Origin: Uloborus plumipes
Lineage: Eukaryota > Arthropoda > Arachnida > Araneae > Uloboridae
Direction of reading: 5' to 3'
Length of the DNA stretch: 64,000 bases
NCBI GenBank assembly: GCA_038373865.1
Contig: JAXGGA010003377.1
Span: forward strand, 1-64,000
Made by a program: the position numbers and the translations under genes. This document shows, piece by piece, positions 48,384 through 60,867 of the stretch (positions are counted from its first letter, which is position 1; the number at the start of each line of letters is the position of its first letter). A model generated the notes under the pieces. That model did no database searches. It was not told the origin of the DNA and saw only the letters and a list, made by a program, of their open reading frames with translations.

Positions 48384-50935
48384 CCCAGGTAGCACAACCC
48401 AAACAGCACTACTTTGTCCTTTGGACGTCCTAGAAATGTCATTTCAGGACTAACTCAAAATATTAACTCATCCTTCGGACGTTTAAATTTCATCCCGCGG
48501 TAATCGAGGGACAGCCTAGGGACCGTTCAATGTCCGCGAAGTGTTCATCCCCAGTTGGTCCCTGTGTTGTCAGCAGCCATCCCGAGGACTTAAGCCTTTC
48601 GTGGTCCTCAGGACGTTCAGAAAACATTATCCCCAGGTTGTTAAAATGATGTCAGACGTTCTTTTATTGGCTATGTCTAGGACCAAGCTTTTTGTGGTTG
48701 GTCCTTCGGACGTTAAATGGACTAATTAAAATGAACAAAAGACGTCCTACGAACTATAGCCGTTCAAATTTTGGTTCTCTTTAGAACATTAGACGGACAA
48801 CACATCAAGTGTTCAACGAAAAATTTAATTAATAATTTGGCTGTCTACAAGTACTCGAGGGATCTTTTACATGATGCCGCTTTATCATACGACATGATCG
48901 CTGTCGATTTTCTGCATCATGAAAATCCACTGACTGGAGCCGGATTCGAACCCGCGCTTTTGGGCGTAAGAGGCCAGCGTCTTAACCACTATACCACTCT
49001 GTCGGTGGTAAAGTGTCATAATTTTAATCTTTTCGGAATTAAAAAAGCCCCTTTGATTTCAGAAAAAAAAAAATGTTCGCTATCTTTTCGGCATTAGGGC
49101 ATTTCTTCAACCTCGGTGCGAAAAACTATTGTTTTGGAAAACTATTTCAGAACTATTTTTAAAATTTTAATAATAAAAAATATTACATCAGTGAATGATT
49201 TTTAAGTAATACTAATACAATTCAAATACATTTGAAAAAAAAAAAAAAAAACCCTGTATTTTTGCCCTAAAGTAAACTATTTAAGAATGATAATAACAAA
49301 TTTCAAATGTGTGTGCTTATAACAGAAAATGGTGTATTTACTTATTTTTATTTTTATTTCTTTTACAATTAAAATATGTCAATTTAAAAAAAAATCGTCT
49401 AATAAATTTAAGGATAGTTTGTTTTTATAATAATTTAAAACTAAAATTTTTATTTTAGAGGTTTAAAGAGAAAAAAAAAAAACGTCAGTAGAATTATATT
49501 TTACATTTTATAATGAATTTAAAAAGAAAAAGAAAGAAAAAAAGCTTAAAACAATCATCATTAAAAAAAAATTCTTCAAGATATACTGTAGTGTATTATT
49601 AACAGGCCATTATCCTAGTATAAACTTTAATAAATCAAGTTCAAATTTTGATGCTTTAAATTTGAGAGAAAGAGAGCATTTTGGCTTTTTTTTTTAATTT
49701 TAACCTCTATCAAAATTTGCAAGAATTTTGACTATCATGAGCGTTTTAAAAATGTATGTCCATTTCCACACACAAAAATTCGAGCTAAATCATTTTTGAC
49801 TCTTAAAATAATCTTCTAATTTTTTGTTTATTAATATACTTTGAAAATACTTCAATTTTTATGTAACTTCGTTCATTTCTCGGCTTTATAGTAGTTAAAT
49901 ATTTCAACTTTACTTTTAAAAAAATCCAAGTTCTTCGGAACAAATCGCCCACTTTTCCATTTTGAATAAAGTATATTAGAAGTCCAAAAATTTCATAGAT
50001 GAATATGGAAAAAAAATTCACTTCGTACTCACCACTTTCACTCAAAATACGAATTTTCGAAGTTAAATAAGTAAGTCCTATAATCGACTGATTTGACTCA
50101 TTTGCAGGACATCCTAAGAATGAAGACCGCAGGATATCAGAAAATGAAGTCCTTCGTACGCCTTGAAATGTTGCAGTTTACTTCAGGCTATCCGGAGGAC
50201 AATAATAAAATTTGTACTTGGGACGTCCTATATGATGCTCCTTAGGATGACCTCATGTCATCGAATTTTACAGTACACCATGACATAATTAAAAAAAATA
50301 TTTCGGACAAACACAAGCTTGTTTTGTATTTATTTGGTTTTTAAAATTAGTTGCAGAGCTACTTTGAGATTCCCACTTCATATTTAATTGTAAAATTTCA
50401 AAAAAAAAAATTGTATTTTTTCAAGGAATTTTTTCCTTTAAAAATTTGTAGCACATTTTTATGTTTAGTGAGTTTAAATATTATTTTCATGCTTCGTATA
50501 AGTTTTGTGCATCATAGTTTACTGTCATTTGTAGTAAATTTCATTGAGAAAATAAAAAATAAAATTTTCCTTACAACTTGAAAATAATATCCTAAAAACA
50601 ATTGATTTTGTTGAGACTTGGGACATCCTTAGAGATAAGTTCCCAGGACATCTGGAAAAAAAGTCCGTGGTACGTCCTGAAAGGATGCGGATCCCTTTTG
50701 GTTATCCTTAGACCTAAAAAAAATAGTCCGTGGGACGTCCTGGGAGGCGCATCTAAGGATCGCCAAATTTCATCGATTTTGACATCGGGCCAGATTCGGA
50801 CGTTCAGGACATAAAATGAACGTCCATTGGACGTTTCATGCTGTCTGGGAAATAACCTTTAAACGTTTTTAAGCGGTTGTTATAACGTTAATAACCATTT
50901 TACAACCTTTAATAAAACGAAGCGTGCTACTTGGG
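48384..50935. mobile_element. 2.55-kb TIR element with GGACGTCC motif arrays
   Basis: Ends CCCAGGTAGCAC (48384-48395) and GTGCTACTTGGG (50924-50935) are inverted with one mismatch, each beside TA (48382-48383 and 50936-50937). Both outer thirds contain many copies of RGGACGTCCT-like motifs, for example near 48421, 48475, 48609, 48698, 48743, 50103, 50219, 50621, 50671, 50736, 50797 and 50830. The middle is plain AT-rich sequence. No transposase is visible. The superfamily is not assigned. Confidence 0.7.
48930..49012 (-). other. tRNA-like sequence inside the TIR element
   Basis: The minus strand shows TGGTATAGTGGTTAAGACGC (box A/D arm), a CTCTTAC loop with possible anticodon CTT, and GGGTTCGAATCC (a perfect box B). 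The acceptor stem is lengthened: CCACCGAC and GTCAGTGG pair outside the usual seven bases. The T and anticodon stems have mismatches. It is a tRNA-Lys-like pseudogene or SINE head; its translated form produces a typical artefact frame. Confidence 0.6.
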
Positions 50936-50937
50936 TA

Positions 50938-52520
50938 TACAAATACGCCATACGGAAACTCGACCAGTGGCAAATCATTACATAATGAGCAAAGCGATGA
51001 ATGTTGGCTATAATTTATGTCTGTTTGGGGACATAAGTGCATCCTCTTAGCAAACATGAACAAAAGAATTAGACAACAGGAGTAGTTTACATCAACAAGT
51101 ATACAAAAGTATACAAAACAAGATAGTACGTAAACACATTTTTTAAAAATCAAACTTGCTTTTGTATAATATTAAATACTAAACACGTTGACGTTAAAAA
51201 ACAGGACCCGATAAATTTAACAACATAACATATTTTTCAAAACATGAAACTTTTACTAAAATTGACTTTTTTTTTCTTTTAATATTTGGATTATTGTATC
51301 ATTAATTTTTGTTCTCACAAAACTAGTGCTGAGATTGAATTCTTAATACTCATTATTTTCGAATAAAAGAAGTGCAAAAAGCAGTTTGTGCTTCGATAAT
51401 GTTTTTCGTTTTGATTGTTCCATGATTTTTAATAGCTTTTAGAGAAAGAAAATATGATGGGGAAAATGCAATTCAAGCTATTGACCAAAGTAGCCACTTT
51501 TTCATAGAGTAAAACTTTAGCCTGAAATAATAATCAGCGACTAAATAATATGCTTGTTTGTTATTTCAGTTATTCAGATATTCCTAGAAAATGGTTATTT
51601 ATCAAAATAGGGCTGTATACATTGTTTTTTTTTTGGTCCGTTAGTTTAATTAAAAAAAACGTCTTTTAGCTAAACATTTGTTCCCTTTTTCCTTATTATT
51701 TCATGAGAGTAATTCTAAAAGCATTATAGAAATGAAAAGTAAATTTGCATTACGACTAATGAAATATTCCAAATTTAAGGAACAAAAAAATGTTTGGCTG
51801 ACAGTAATGAATAAAGTTGGAGATGATGTCGGAGAAAAGATTAACATGAGCGCAAAATAAATAAATAAATAAAAAAGCGGAAGACGTATCTCAGAAAAGT
51901 AGGGGAAAATGCTTGTTAGTTTCGTAATACGCAGAGAATTGTGTGCCCCTTAAAATATTACATTTAATGATGTATTCATATGACTCATGCCTATTCTTAT
52001 TGGTTATTTTCTTTCTTTTATATTTTTTAAATCTTGTTTATTTACTTTCTTTCTGTAAGTTTAAATACCTACAACAATAAAAACCGCTTTTGGTTCTCAA
52101 CGAGGACAAAATATCAAGTAAAACTAGTTTCTCTTCTAAATAACCTTGAAAAGCTGTTCTTAAAATAGAATTCACTCTCAAATTTTCCAGTATATCAGAA
52201 ATGCAATCTCCAAATTTACACGACACATCACTAATTTGCACTGCAAATTTTGCAAGTTAACTCTGAATTGATAACTAATTGCCCACCAGCAGCCGAAAGA
52301 TGCTACCACTGAGAAAACAAGACCCGCTTTGCAATCCAAAATACAGGAAAGACGCCCATTCGCCAAGTCTGTAGCCAAAAGCCAAGCGCCCTAGCAATGT
52401 GAAAAGTAAATGCCAAGTGGGCACAATCGGCTTAGCGATGAAGTCCTCTACACATACCACTAAAAATTGTAGCATTTAATACATGGTAGTAAAAACTTTT
52501 CTGTATTAATACCCTGCACA
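50938..52520. other. Unannotated stretch
   Basis: No gene is supported. The frame at 51678-51860 and three overlapping minus frames at 52038-52475 are somewhat less AT-driven than others but have no recognised domain or splice context. Confidence 0.4.
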
Positions 52521-52800
52521 ACAAGAAGTTCCGTTCAATCTAAATGAGCCCCTAACTTTCTTGTATACCATCATCGACATTCCAGAATCTGATCAACATT
52601 CTCTTAATTATATAAGACAGCAAATGTATGCCTTCGCTGAGATCTTTCGGACGAAAAAATTAAATTCGAATCACTCTTACTTAAAAGTTATTTGGGGGGA
52701 CAGGCTGTTTTAACAGTTCAAAATTAAGTGGAAAATTGTTCGAATCAAAATTTTAATAACGGAAATCAGGTGTGCTCGCCAAGTTCTTTCAAATATCGAG
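52521..52800 (-). mobile_element. Helentron/HINE-like element, decayed partial copy F
   Basis: It begins ACAAGAAGTTC like the 3' terminus of the other copies read inverted. A degenerate AGCCCCTAACTTTCTTGT follows in place of the subterminal repeat, then GACATTCCAGAATCTGATCA and remnants of the tandem units with GTTCAAAATT and GATCTTTCGGACGAAAAAA. Most of the body is missing. It is clearly older than copies A-E. Confidence 0.6.
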
Positions 52801-53610
52801 CAAGAAATGTTTTACTTTGTTGCTGATGAAAATTTGGCCACGCAAACTTTGATGCGTACGGACAGCTATAATTTTATTAATTCGATCGATATACTTGATT
52901 ATCTGAAACTTAAAACTAGCATTAAAAATTATTGTTTCACTGTTATGGTCTTATTTTTAATCAACTCTTTGAGTGGTAAAATTTTGTAAACCCACGAGTC
53001 TACGTTCTTTTACCGTACCAAAAAAAAAAAAAAAAAAATCAATGTGTAAAGAAAGTAAAGCAATTCTTAAGTCATCAAAACTGTTCAAAGTCTTGTAAGT
53101 CTATTTTTATGTGTGCAGTCGTGAATAAAAGCTCTCACGACAGCTATTGAATAATTTTTCGAATATTCACCGCTATTGAAATGGGACTTTATTACTTCGG
53201 AGTATCAAAAAAAGCTTTTTGAATAGCATAGGACCGAATGAGAGATTGCAGAAGTTTCCTTTGGAGAAAATCGTAGTATTAATGTATTTTATGAATGAAT
53301 AAAATTTCATGAATGCATAAATTCTCAAGAATCCATTAGCTTCGTCTATGTAGCTGGAAGAAAGAATTGAATTCATTCAAAATATGTATTCCGACGTTTG
53401 TATATCAATGTGTATTCAATGGCTTGTATGCAAAAATACTTGAAATATGGGCTGGGTAAAATCATTTTCCATTTTGAATATTTTACAAACAATTTATAAT
53501 AGCGTATCAAACAAGAAACATATCAGAAATCTTATATTTTGAGTGAGCAGTATAAATTCCTCACTTAAAATTATAAAGAATTACAATTAAAAAAATAAAT
53601 ATTCACATAT
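52801..53610. other. Unannotated stretch
   Basis: AT-rich with a poly-A run near 53021-53038. No feature was recognised. Confidence 0.4.
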
Positions 53611-54151
53611 TAGTGACCTCTCACTTATACGCCGCCTCATTTATGCTCCTTTTTCACTTATACGACGATTTTAAATGGTCCCAGCACATTTCGTAACAAA
53701 ATAATGATAGTGACATTCGTTCATGCGTCGCTAAATATTTCACTTATGCGCCGAATTTTACCTAAAATGTAAAAAATTTAAATTAATTTCCTTAAAAAAT
53801 AAGCATTTTTCTTCACTTTCCTCTTTAATATTTCGCTTTTATTTCTCACGGAAGGCATTTTTTTCGTATGAACTAAAGCTCAGAGAGGGACAATTATCTA
53901 TTATGCATCGTTTTAAAGGGAACTGTTTGTAATTAGGTATGCTACAATTATTTGTTTTAAGTTAAGTTACAGTAATTGCCAAAACCGTAGTAATATATCC
54001 CTTTCATATAGAAACATTCTTATTCATTTTCTCATTAGAAACTATGTTGCGCTCTAGTCTTTTAAATAGACTTGCTTACTTATACGTCTCTCTCACTTAT
54101 GCGCCTTTTTCTGTTGGTCCCTTGGGCCGGCGTATAAGTGAGAATTCATTG
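53611..54151. mobile_element. pogo/mariner-like MITE with CTCACTTATACGCCG ends
   Basis: The left TCTCACTTATACGCCG and its inverted partner CGGCGTATAAGTGAGA near the right end define a ~540-bp element. Additional copies of CACTTATRCGYC occur inside (about 53650, 53740, 54070, 54090). The ends resemble Tigger/pogo termini (TGAAYTCTCACTTAT). TA lies at the right border (54152-54153) but the left duplication is ambiguous. Confidence 0.6.
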
Positions 54152-54253
54152 TATATGCAATGAGTTTTACCACCCATAAGCTAGGGTTAAGGCAGAACTA
54201 AAGCGGTTTCAAGATGTCAATACCGAGCTGTGGGTGCTTTTGCTTCAATTCAC

Positions 54254-54403
54254 ATATCTGTACCTCAGAACCAGACTAACGTAAGTCCATTTTCGTCATT
54301 TTTCGGTAGAGGGGAAAAACGATTGTCGAATACATCGTTTTTCCCCTCTACTGAAAAATGACGAAAGTGGACTTACGTTAGTCTGGTTCTGAGGTACAGA
54401 TAT
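54254..54403. repeat. Near-perfect 150-bp palindrome (foldback MITE?)
   Basis: The arms from 54254 and back from 54403 pair over about 65 bp with only a few mismatches; for example CCAGACTAACGTAAGTCCA pairs with TGGACTTACGTTAGTCTGG and AGAGGGGAAAAACGAT with ATCGTTTTTCCCCTCT. A short centre around GTCGAATAC remains unpaired. A transcript would form a long hairpin. It most resembles a foldback MITE. Confidence 0.85.
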
Positions 54404-57108
54404 TGTGACTAGAGAAGATTTAAAATTAGGCTCAGTGGCATAACAGACCATGGGGGCCAAATCGAACTGTGCCCATCTCAGTTTTCGCAACAAAGGACTT
54501 TGGGGATGCAAGAGAAAATGTTCCAATTAGGCGGGCCCCAGGGTTTATCTCCCAAACAAGCTTGTTACTATTTAATCGATTCACTGAAGGAATAAAAGGG
54601 TGAATCAACCGTGCCCACCCCGGGTATGTGACGTAGACACGCGAAGTTCTATCTGATGAACCACCGGGCTTAGAGAAACTTATCCCGCCAGTCAGAAATA
54701 CCCCGTGATAGCTCAAATTTCAAGTGTTTTGCTTTGGAGCCAGAAGGTTCAACATTTCAATCGCAAAGTCGTAGCTAGTGGTTTAAGGGACAGGGAAGCA
54801 AGTTGGGTGTTGTGTTGCTCTGAGCAGTCTTAGAGGAAACATTTTAACGAGAGAAGAACGAGTAAAAATCCATTTTGAAATATTCAACTGCTATCAAAAA
54901 TGAAGGACAGCCACCTTGTCTAGTGATCAGAGAAGTTCAGGTCAATTTACGGTACATTTAGAAAAGTGAAGCAGCGCACCCCAAATTGTCAGTCTAGTTA
55001 GCACAAGACAACACCAACAACACACCAAAAATAAAGATGACAATCTAGACTTTGTGCAGGTCGTATATACGAAATTCCTTCCCCTGATTACCGTAATTAC
55101 TAATTTCAATGAAAGAAAAAGTTTCTATCACAATGTATTTTTGTGATATTAAATAGTCTAACGGGGATAAAGGGTAATGCGTAGTACGGCACATTAGGAC
55201 AAAAGAGGTAGGGGGGAGGCTTCGTTGTAAAAATGTTGAAAACTCCTATGAAACCGTCAACTAAACTAACGAAGTGAGAAGCAAAGACATGTAATGTGAC
55301 AGTTGAAAGTTTATTACGTCATCCCGTAATTTGTTAAATTTAACATTGTTGAATATGTACAAAGGGATGGCGTATTTTTGAAAAAAAAAAAAAAAAAAAG
55401 TTGAAAGTTTAGACTAAAACACGAGCAAAGTTCAAACTGTAGATATGCATTCCATTAATTTTTTTTATAAATTATGCTGAAAAGCAGCACCTTCCAGGAG
55501 AATACGATCTCTTTATAAAGATTATTTGTTTCTGCCATTTGTACTAGTTACTGCCAAATTTTTTATATTGTCACTTGCACCCCTTTGTTTTAGATCAGTC
55601 CTTCTCAATATCTGGAGACGCTTAGGCGAAAATTGGGGGAAATTAAAGAGAGATAACAATGAGATATTGTGAGGGCTGTCTTCAACAATTTCGAGGACAT
55701 TTAGGGTTGTTGCAGTTGCTTCAAGGATACATCATCATCATCATCATCATCATCATCATTGTTGAGCGTAACAAAATGTATAAAGTTAAAACATTTATTA
55801 AATTACTAAAGGAATATATAACCAAAATATTTTCTGCTATAATGAGACAAAAACCCACATTATTTAATATTTCTTTACTTAATACTATTTGCAATTTAAC
55901 TGATCATCAAAATAAATATTATTACATTTTGAATTCATCGTTATTGTTTATCATATCTTGAGTTTTTCGCTTCATATGTTGCATTTTGATACCTCGTTAT
56001 TGGAAACCAAGTTATTTCCATGAAAACAGTAAACTTATGCTGTGCAAAATTTTTAACTATTGCGGGAATTGAAACTAGAATTTAAAAACATAACATGACT
56101 GTCGCAGGGCTAACGTTAATTGCGCTAACGGGATCATTTACAAATACATAAAAGTTATATTTACTTATTTTGCTAAAGAATTAAGCAAAAACGTATTGAG
56201 CTAAAACATGTTCAATGACCAGCTGTGATAATCTATTATCCAGTTTAAAATATATTCAGATTTAGAGTACAGTTCTCGTTAAAGTTGTACTGCAGCTTTA
56301 GTGTCAAATAATTGAACGCATTTTTATTTTTTAGCATTGCACTTTATGAGGAGTGGTATGGGAGGCATTAAAAAGCATAGTTAAAAACTGGTTAATGAGC
56401 ATTAAAGAAGTTGAGAATTCCTGTTGTCGGTGCATCTATTGCAGATGAAGTCAATGAAAAAGTACCATTATTTTTCAAAAAGTACGATAATTTTTTTTGG
56501 TAAATGAACGAAAGTTACATATTTATTCATCACCTGCAGATGATTTATAAAGGACGTATTACCATACAATTACAGCATATACATACAAATTATTTGAAAA
56601 TAGTTGAGGAATTGAAGAAAGAAAATATTTTGCGTTTTCCGCAAACATTCAGAAGAATATTTCATAGTAAATCCTGCTTGATATGTATTCTTTCACGTCT
56701 AGAAATTGGCTGTCAACGTCACCGTCAAAACTGCCATGCAAGTTGAGATGAAGAATTCATAGACAGTCATTGTCAAAGTCTATTTCTAAGCAAATATTTC
56801 TATTAAATATTTCAGAGAATATCAAAACTGTTAAAAAGGATGTTCAACGCATAAATTGTAAATTGTCTTTTTTTTAAGCTTTCCATAACATAAAGAATTT
56901 ATATGATGCTGTCTCTGTAAGTAAGTGAAGTAAGTAATTACAAAAATAAATCACACTTAACAGATGGTTAGAGCAAGAAGGATTTCCTTTTTTCTCAGAT
57001 TAAAATAAATACTTTACTTTTAACATGCTAAAAATTTGGTGAGACCTAACTGTATAAAATTAGTGGAAGCTTTGTCGCCTCCACTGTTCTGGAATATTTT
57101 AACTAACG
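54404..57108. other. Unannotated stretch
   Basis: 54416-54720 is more GC-rich than its surroundings with overlapping minus frames, but I recognise no domain. An (ATC)n microsatellite lies at 55729-55757. The remainder shows nothing supported. Confidence 0.4.
55729..55757 (+). repeat. (ATC)n microsatellite
   Basis: About ten ATC units. Confidence 0.95.
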
Positions 57109-57320
57109 GAAGCGCCCTCCGTAGCTCTGTTGCGCTGGAGATGTTGCGTTTTCTAAGCGCCGGAGGCTGTGGGTTTGATTCCTGCCTTGCCTTGGGTGTC
57201 ATTTCCATCTATATTGTAAAATCTTTCCTTTGTTTGTCCGTAGGCAAGACGCCTGGTACGCAGGCCTATATCTATGAGGAGCTGAGTAGTTTCTTAACAA
57301 AGAATAAAGAATTAAACTGA
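57109..57320 (+). mobile_element. tRNA-derived SINE-like unit
   Basis: The head has a box A-like GTAGCTCTGTTGCG (57121-57134) and a box B-like GGGTTTGATTCC (57171-57182). A tRNA-unrelated body follows, with AGGCAAGACGCCTGGTACGC and an A-rich end near 57296-57320. RNA polymerase III promoter boxes plus an A-rich 3' end suggest a SINE. The open frame crossing it is not considered real. Confidence 0.5.
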
Positions 57321-58422
57321 TAAAACTAACTGTTGAAAAGTGACGAATCTCATTGGAAAGGTTACAACATAGGAATGCAACATAGTTACTAAATTATGAC
57401 TAAGGTTGCACCAGAAGTTTTTGTTAAATATTAGAGAAATTGTTTATAAGTTTGTGCATTGGAAAAAAAATATATGTTCAGATTTTCTTGGGAGGTTTAT
57501 ATTTTTAAGTACAAGTTGATTTATACTTCAAGTTGCTATTCAATGATTTAAAATCCGAAGCTATTTTTTTGTTTAGATTATAGCTAACTGAAAGTATACA
57601 AATAAGTTAGCAGGTTACTATACTTAAAATTACCAACAATATGCTCATGGTTTCTTACATAACATACAAATCATTTTCATTCATATATTGCAGTGACAGT
57701 AAAAAAAAAAAAAACAGCAATTTCATGATTAAACACGCTTTGGTTTTATCGTCTTCCCTATACAAACTCAAGGTTTATGCTTTCTCACAAGCAAAATATA
57801 CTAATACAATTACATCTTCATTTCAATCACAGGTAAAGCATCTTAAATCGTTTTCTTTATGAGAAGTTGTAGAACCCGTGGGTGGGATCCACAACCCTCT
57901 GATTTCTGCTCGCATACAGTTTGCTGAGCAAGAGCTTTTCACAGCTCTGTCACAGAATCTTTTATAGATTTCTTTTATAAGAGGTTACGCGCTCTGTGTC
58001 GATCTTGACTTTTAAGCATCACTTCGAATTTTCCCTCAGTTTTTTTTTCAAGTTGTTTTGTCTTTAGTTAAGACTTTGTACAATAAATTGTGAAAGTTTC
58101 AAACAACAATTATAGTTTTCTTAAAATCGGCAGAGCCATAACCATTGCAGCCATTTACAATGTTTTCCGTGCACTTTTTTTTTAATCAGGGCACGAACAA
58201 ATACTTGACAATATCTAATTGCAACACATCGTTTTACAATATTCAAAATTTTTAAAAATCTTTCTTAAAAACTAAAGTGTTTTTTTTTTTTAAATTGTCT
58301 TTGTGTAGAAAATTTGTAGCCTGTTTATCAACGTCAGTTTTGGCTTTGTGTACATGTAGCGCGTTCGAGCTTCTTTTGCGACCATATGTTCCTGTATGAG
58401 TCATACTGGATTAAATATAATT
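57321..58422. other. Unannotated AT-rich stretch
   Basis: No feature was recognised. Confidence 0.4.
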
Positions 58423-58908
58423 GTTATCATCATCAAAAGCACAACAGCCTTTTGCAGGCCAAAGCCGACTTGCTAACTTTCCTTCAGTTGACCCTGTTAG
58501 TCTCCATCTGTTGATTCCCATTAGCTTTGGGTCTTTCTCGACGTCTTCCAACCACTGAGTAGGTGGTCGTCCTCGACGTCTAACCCCTTCACAATTTTCA
58601 AAAAGTCCCTTTTTGGTAGGAACAGCATCAGCATATCTATGAAGATGTCCTAGTCACCGAATACGTAAAGCTTTTAATGCTCTCACAATATCGGTCCCGG
58701 CAAATTTTTAATACTTTCGGTAAATTTCATGGTTGGATAGGATTCTTCATCTATTGTTCGCTGGAGTAGGTCCACAAAATTTTCTTAGGATTTTTTTTTT
58801 TCAAAAATAATCAAATTTTCCTATTATGCTTTATTGAGGGACCAGCATTTGCTTCCATCCAAAATAATAGGTATGATTGAAGTTTTATAAAGACTCAACT
58901 TCGTGTTT
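58423..58908 (-). pseudogene. RTE-like LINE reverse transcriptase, C-terminal remnant
   Basis: Minus-strand translation gives KLSLYKTSIIPIILDGSKCW, then an ENLIIFEKKILRKFCGP stretch, RALKALRIR and LGHLHRYADA, and GRPPTQWLEDVEKD with MGINRWR. This order matches the C-terminal region after the RT palm in RTE-class LINEs. Several stops and frame changes interrupt it (for instance two stops after WSLNKA). The 3' end shares AAAGGCTGTTGTGCTTTTGA and a GAT-rich tail with the fragment at 9600-9723. It is 5' truncated and inactive. Confidence 0.75.
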
Positions 58909-59974
58909 AGGGAAATAAACTAAGAAATAAACTTTTTATCGCTCCTTAAATTTATGCCTATGAGTTCTGAAACACGGTATACTGAGCATAACATTTTCTG
59001 ATCTAAAATAAAGTTTCTGCTCATAGCCCCCCCCCTCCCTTTTTTTTCAACGACATATGTCCCATAAATATTTCTTCTCGTGCTTGGTCATTCTTCTTAG
59101 TAAAATTAACTGTTTAATTTTTCTGAAATGTCTTTGTTTTCATTAACAAAGTAAATTAAAATTCTTGTTTATACTGTAAATACTTAAAAATCCAGTCTTG
59201 AATGATAAATATGAAGAAAAATATAGTTCAAAATGAAAAACAAGGTTTAAAAATCAACAACGCATCAAAGCATTTCTGTCTTACCAAATATTTCAATAGT
59301 TAGTTGCATTAGTTAAACCATTCCTATTCAATAATTTCAGCGAAGAGAATTGTTAAAGGAAAAGAAATTCCACAAAGCACTTTGGATCAATCATGCATGA
59401 AAAGTTGCGATTTTTTCCTCTTTAAACGAAGAAAGAATGCCGATTTCGCACGCGTGGATAGATTCAATATCCTGCTTTCAGATATTTCCTTCAATACTTT
59501 AGTTTGCTTTGTGCTTCTTCCAGCGTCTTTATCTTTCAGTGCTTAAGACTGCGAAGGATATCGACCGCAAATGGGCTTGTGTTTGTTTATTTTTTTAAAA
59601 GATTAAAATTTATAAATGTGTAAGAAAAATTATCAGCTTTATGAACAGTGGGTTTGTAAAGTCTTGTACTGAAAAAGAAAATTTCTCTGAAACAATATTT
59701 GAGTTCTGTATGTATTTCTTTTTTTTTTTTTTTAACTTTGATTTTCATCTCGGTAAGTTTTTTCCTTCAACTGTACTGTAAGGTACTTGCACTCAATATG
59801 GACATCCTAGGGAGAATATATTTGTTTCACCTCCGTATACACGTCACAGGACTTCAAAAATGTATCAACAATATCCATGGGGACTGTTGACTAGCTTTAT
59901 TAAAATTGGCGACTTTGTAAGTGTTGTGGTTTGATTTAAATGATAAAAACGAAAAAATGTTTACTAGTGTGTAT
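58909..59974. other. Unannotated stretch
   Basis: AT-rich sequence with poly-C and poly-T near 59029-59048. No gene is supported. Confidence 0.4.
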
Positions 59975-60038
59975 ATAAGGAACTACCTGTCTCTGTTGTG
60001 GACATAGATGTCTATATTAGGGACAGGTGGTTCCTTAT
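59975..60038. repeat. 64-nt hairpin of pre-miRNA-like size
   Basis: ATAAGGAACTACCTGTCTCT pairs with AGGGACAGGTGGTTCCTTAT over 20 bp with only two G-U wobbles. The 24-nt loop contains its own GACAT/ATGTC pairing. The size is compatible with a microRNA precursor or a tiny foldback MITE; the sequence alone cannot decide. Confidence 0.7.
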
Positions 60039-60867
60039 GGACCTACAAAAGGGGGAAAAGCCCCTCTCCCTCTCTCAAGATATTCTAGAGGGGTAGGGGA
60101 ACATTTTTGATTGTGACTCTTAAATAAGTCTAATACTTTCACTCTTAATTTATAATGTAACGTTCGGATACTATAATTAGGATAAAAAATACTCTTTTTA
60201 ACATAATATTTATTTTGAATTAGTATATGGACAAAATAGCATTAACAAATAATTTACAAATTCGTGAATCTGATTATTAACTTGCTGTACTTCCAATACA
60301 GACGAAAGTTGTCCATGTTGAAAATCGAAAGCAATTTCATTGAATCTTGTAATACATTAATAAAGAAAGCATTTTTAGCTACATATGCAAAAGACGATGA
60401 AAAGCGATACTAGTGCATATACATAAGGTACTCTAGCTATTAAAACCAATCACATTCGAACATCCATTTAAATTTTGCTAAAAACTACCATATTGAATGT
60501 AAAGAGTATCTTTACATTCAATATGGTAGCTTTAAAAGCTAAAAACGAATAGTAACTAAAAATATATTTTACATTTAACTAGTTATTCGAAAAAAAAAAA
60601 ACTATTTGACAAAATATCTGTAACCGTCGTTGCCATTACTACCACGAATGGCTGCCTATTTTGGAAAGTAAAAATGCCTATTTTAAAACTTTTTCAAAAA
60701 AAAAAAGAATGTCTATAAAGTACGGTGCGTAGTAATGTTCAACTTTCTTATGCTGGAAGTTTTTGAGTTTATCATTAGGGGCAGCCCATAAATGATATTC
60801 CACTTTTTTCGAGTTATTTGACCCCCCCTCTACTCCTTTATGATGAAGCGTCAAGCTTCAGTCTTTG
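60039..60867. other. Unannotated stretch apart from the hairpin
   Basis: No gene or element was recognised apart from the inverted repeat at 60485-60529. Confidence 0.4.
60485..60529. repeat. Perfect 21-bp inverted repeat, 3-nt loop
   Basis: TACCATATTGAATGTAAAGA and its exact inverse are separated by GTA, with one further C-G pair outside. This is a near-perfect cruciform-forming site of unknown role. Confidence 0.85.

Noticed and set aside
48771..49097. 108-codon plus-strand frame containing GAGFEPALLGVRGQ
   Set aside because: This is the translated antisense of a tRNA-like sequence, a common artefact.
51678..51860. Frame with KFKEQKNVWLTVMNKVGDD, superficially like a MADF-type segment
   Set aside because: Too short, no conserved pattern beyond one Trp, and no splice or neighbour support.
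57036..57320. 94-codon plus-strand frame
   Set aside because: It lies over the SINE-like unit and has no domain.
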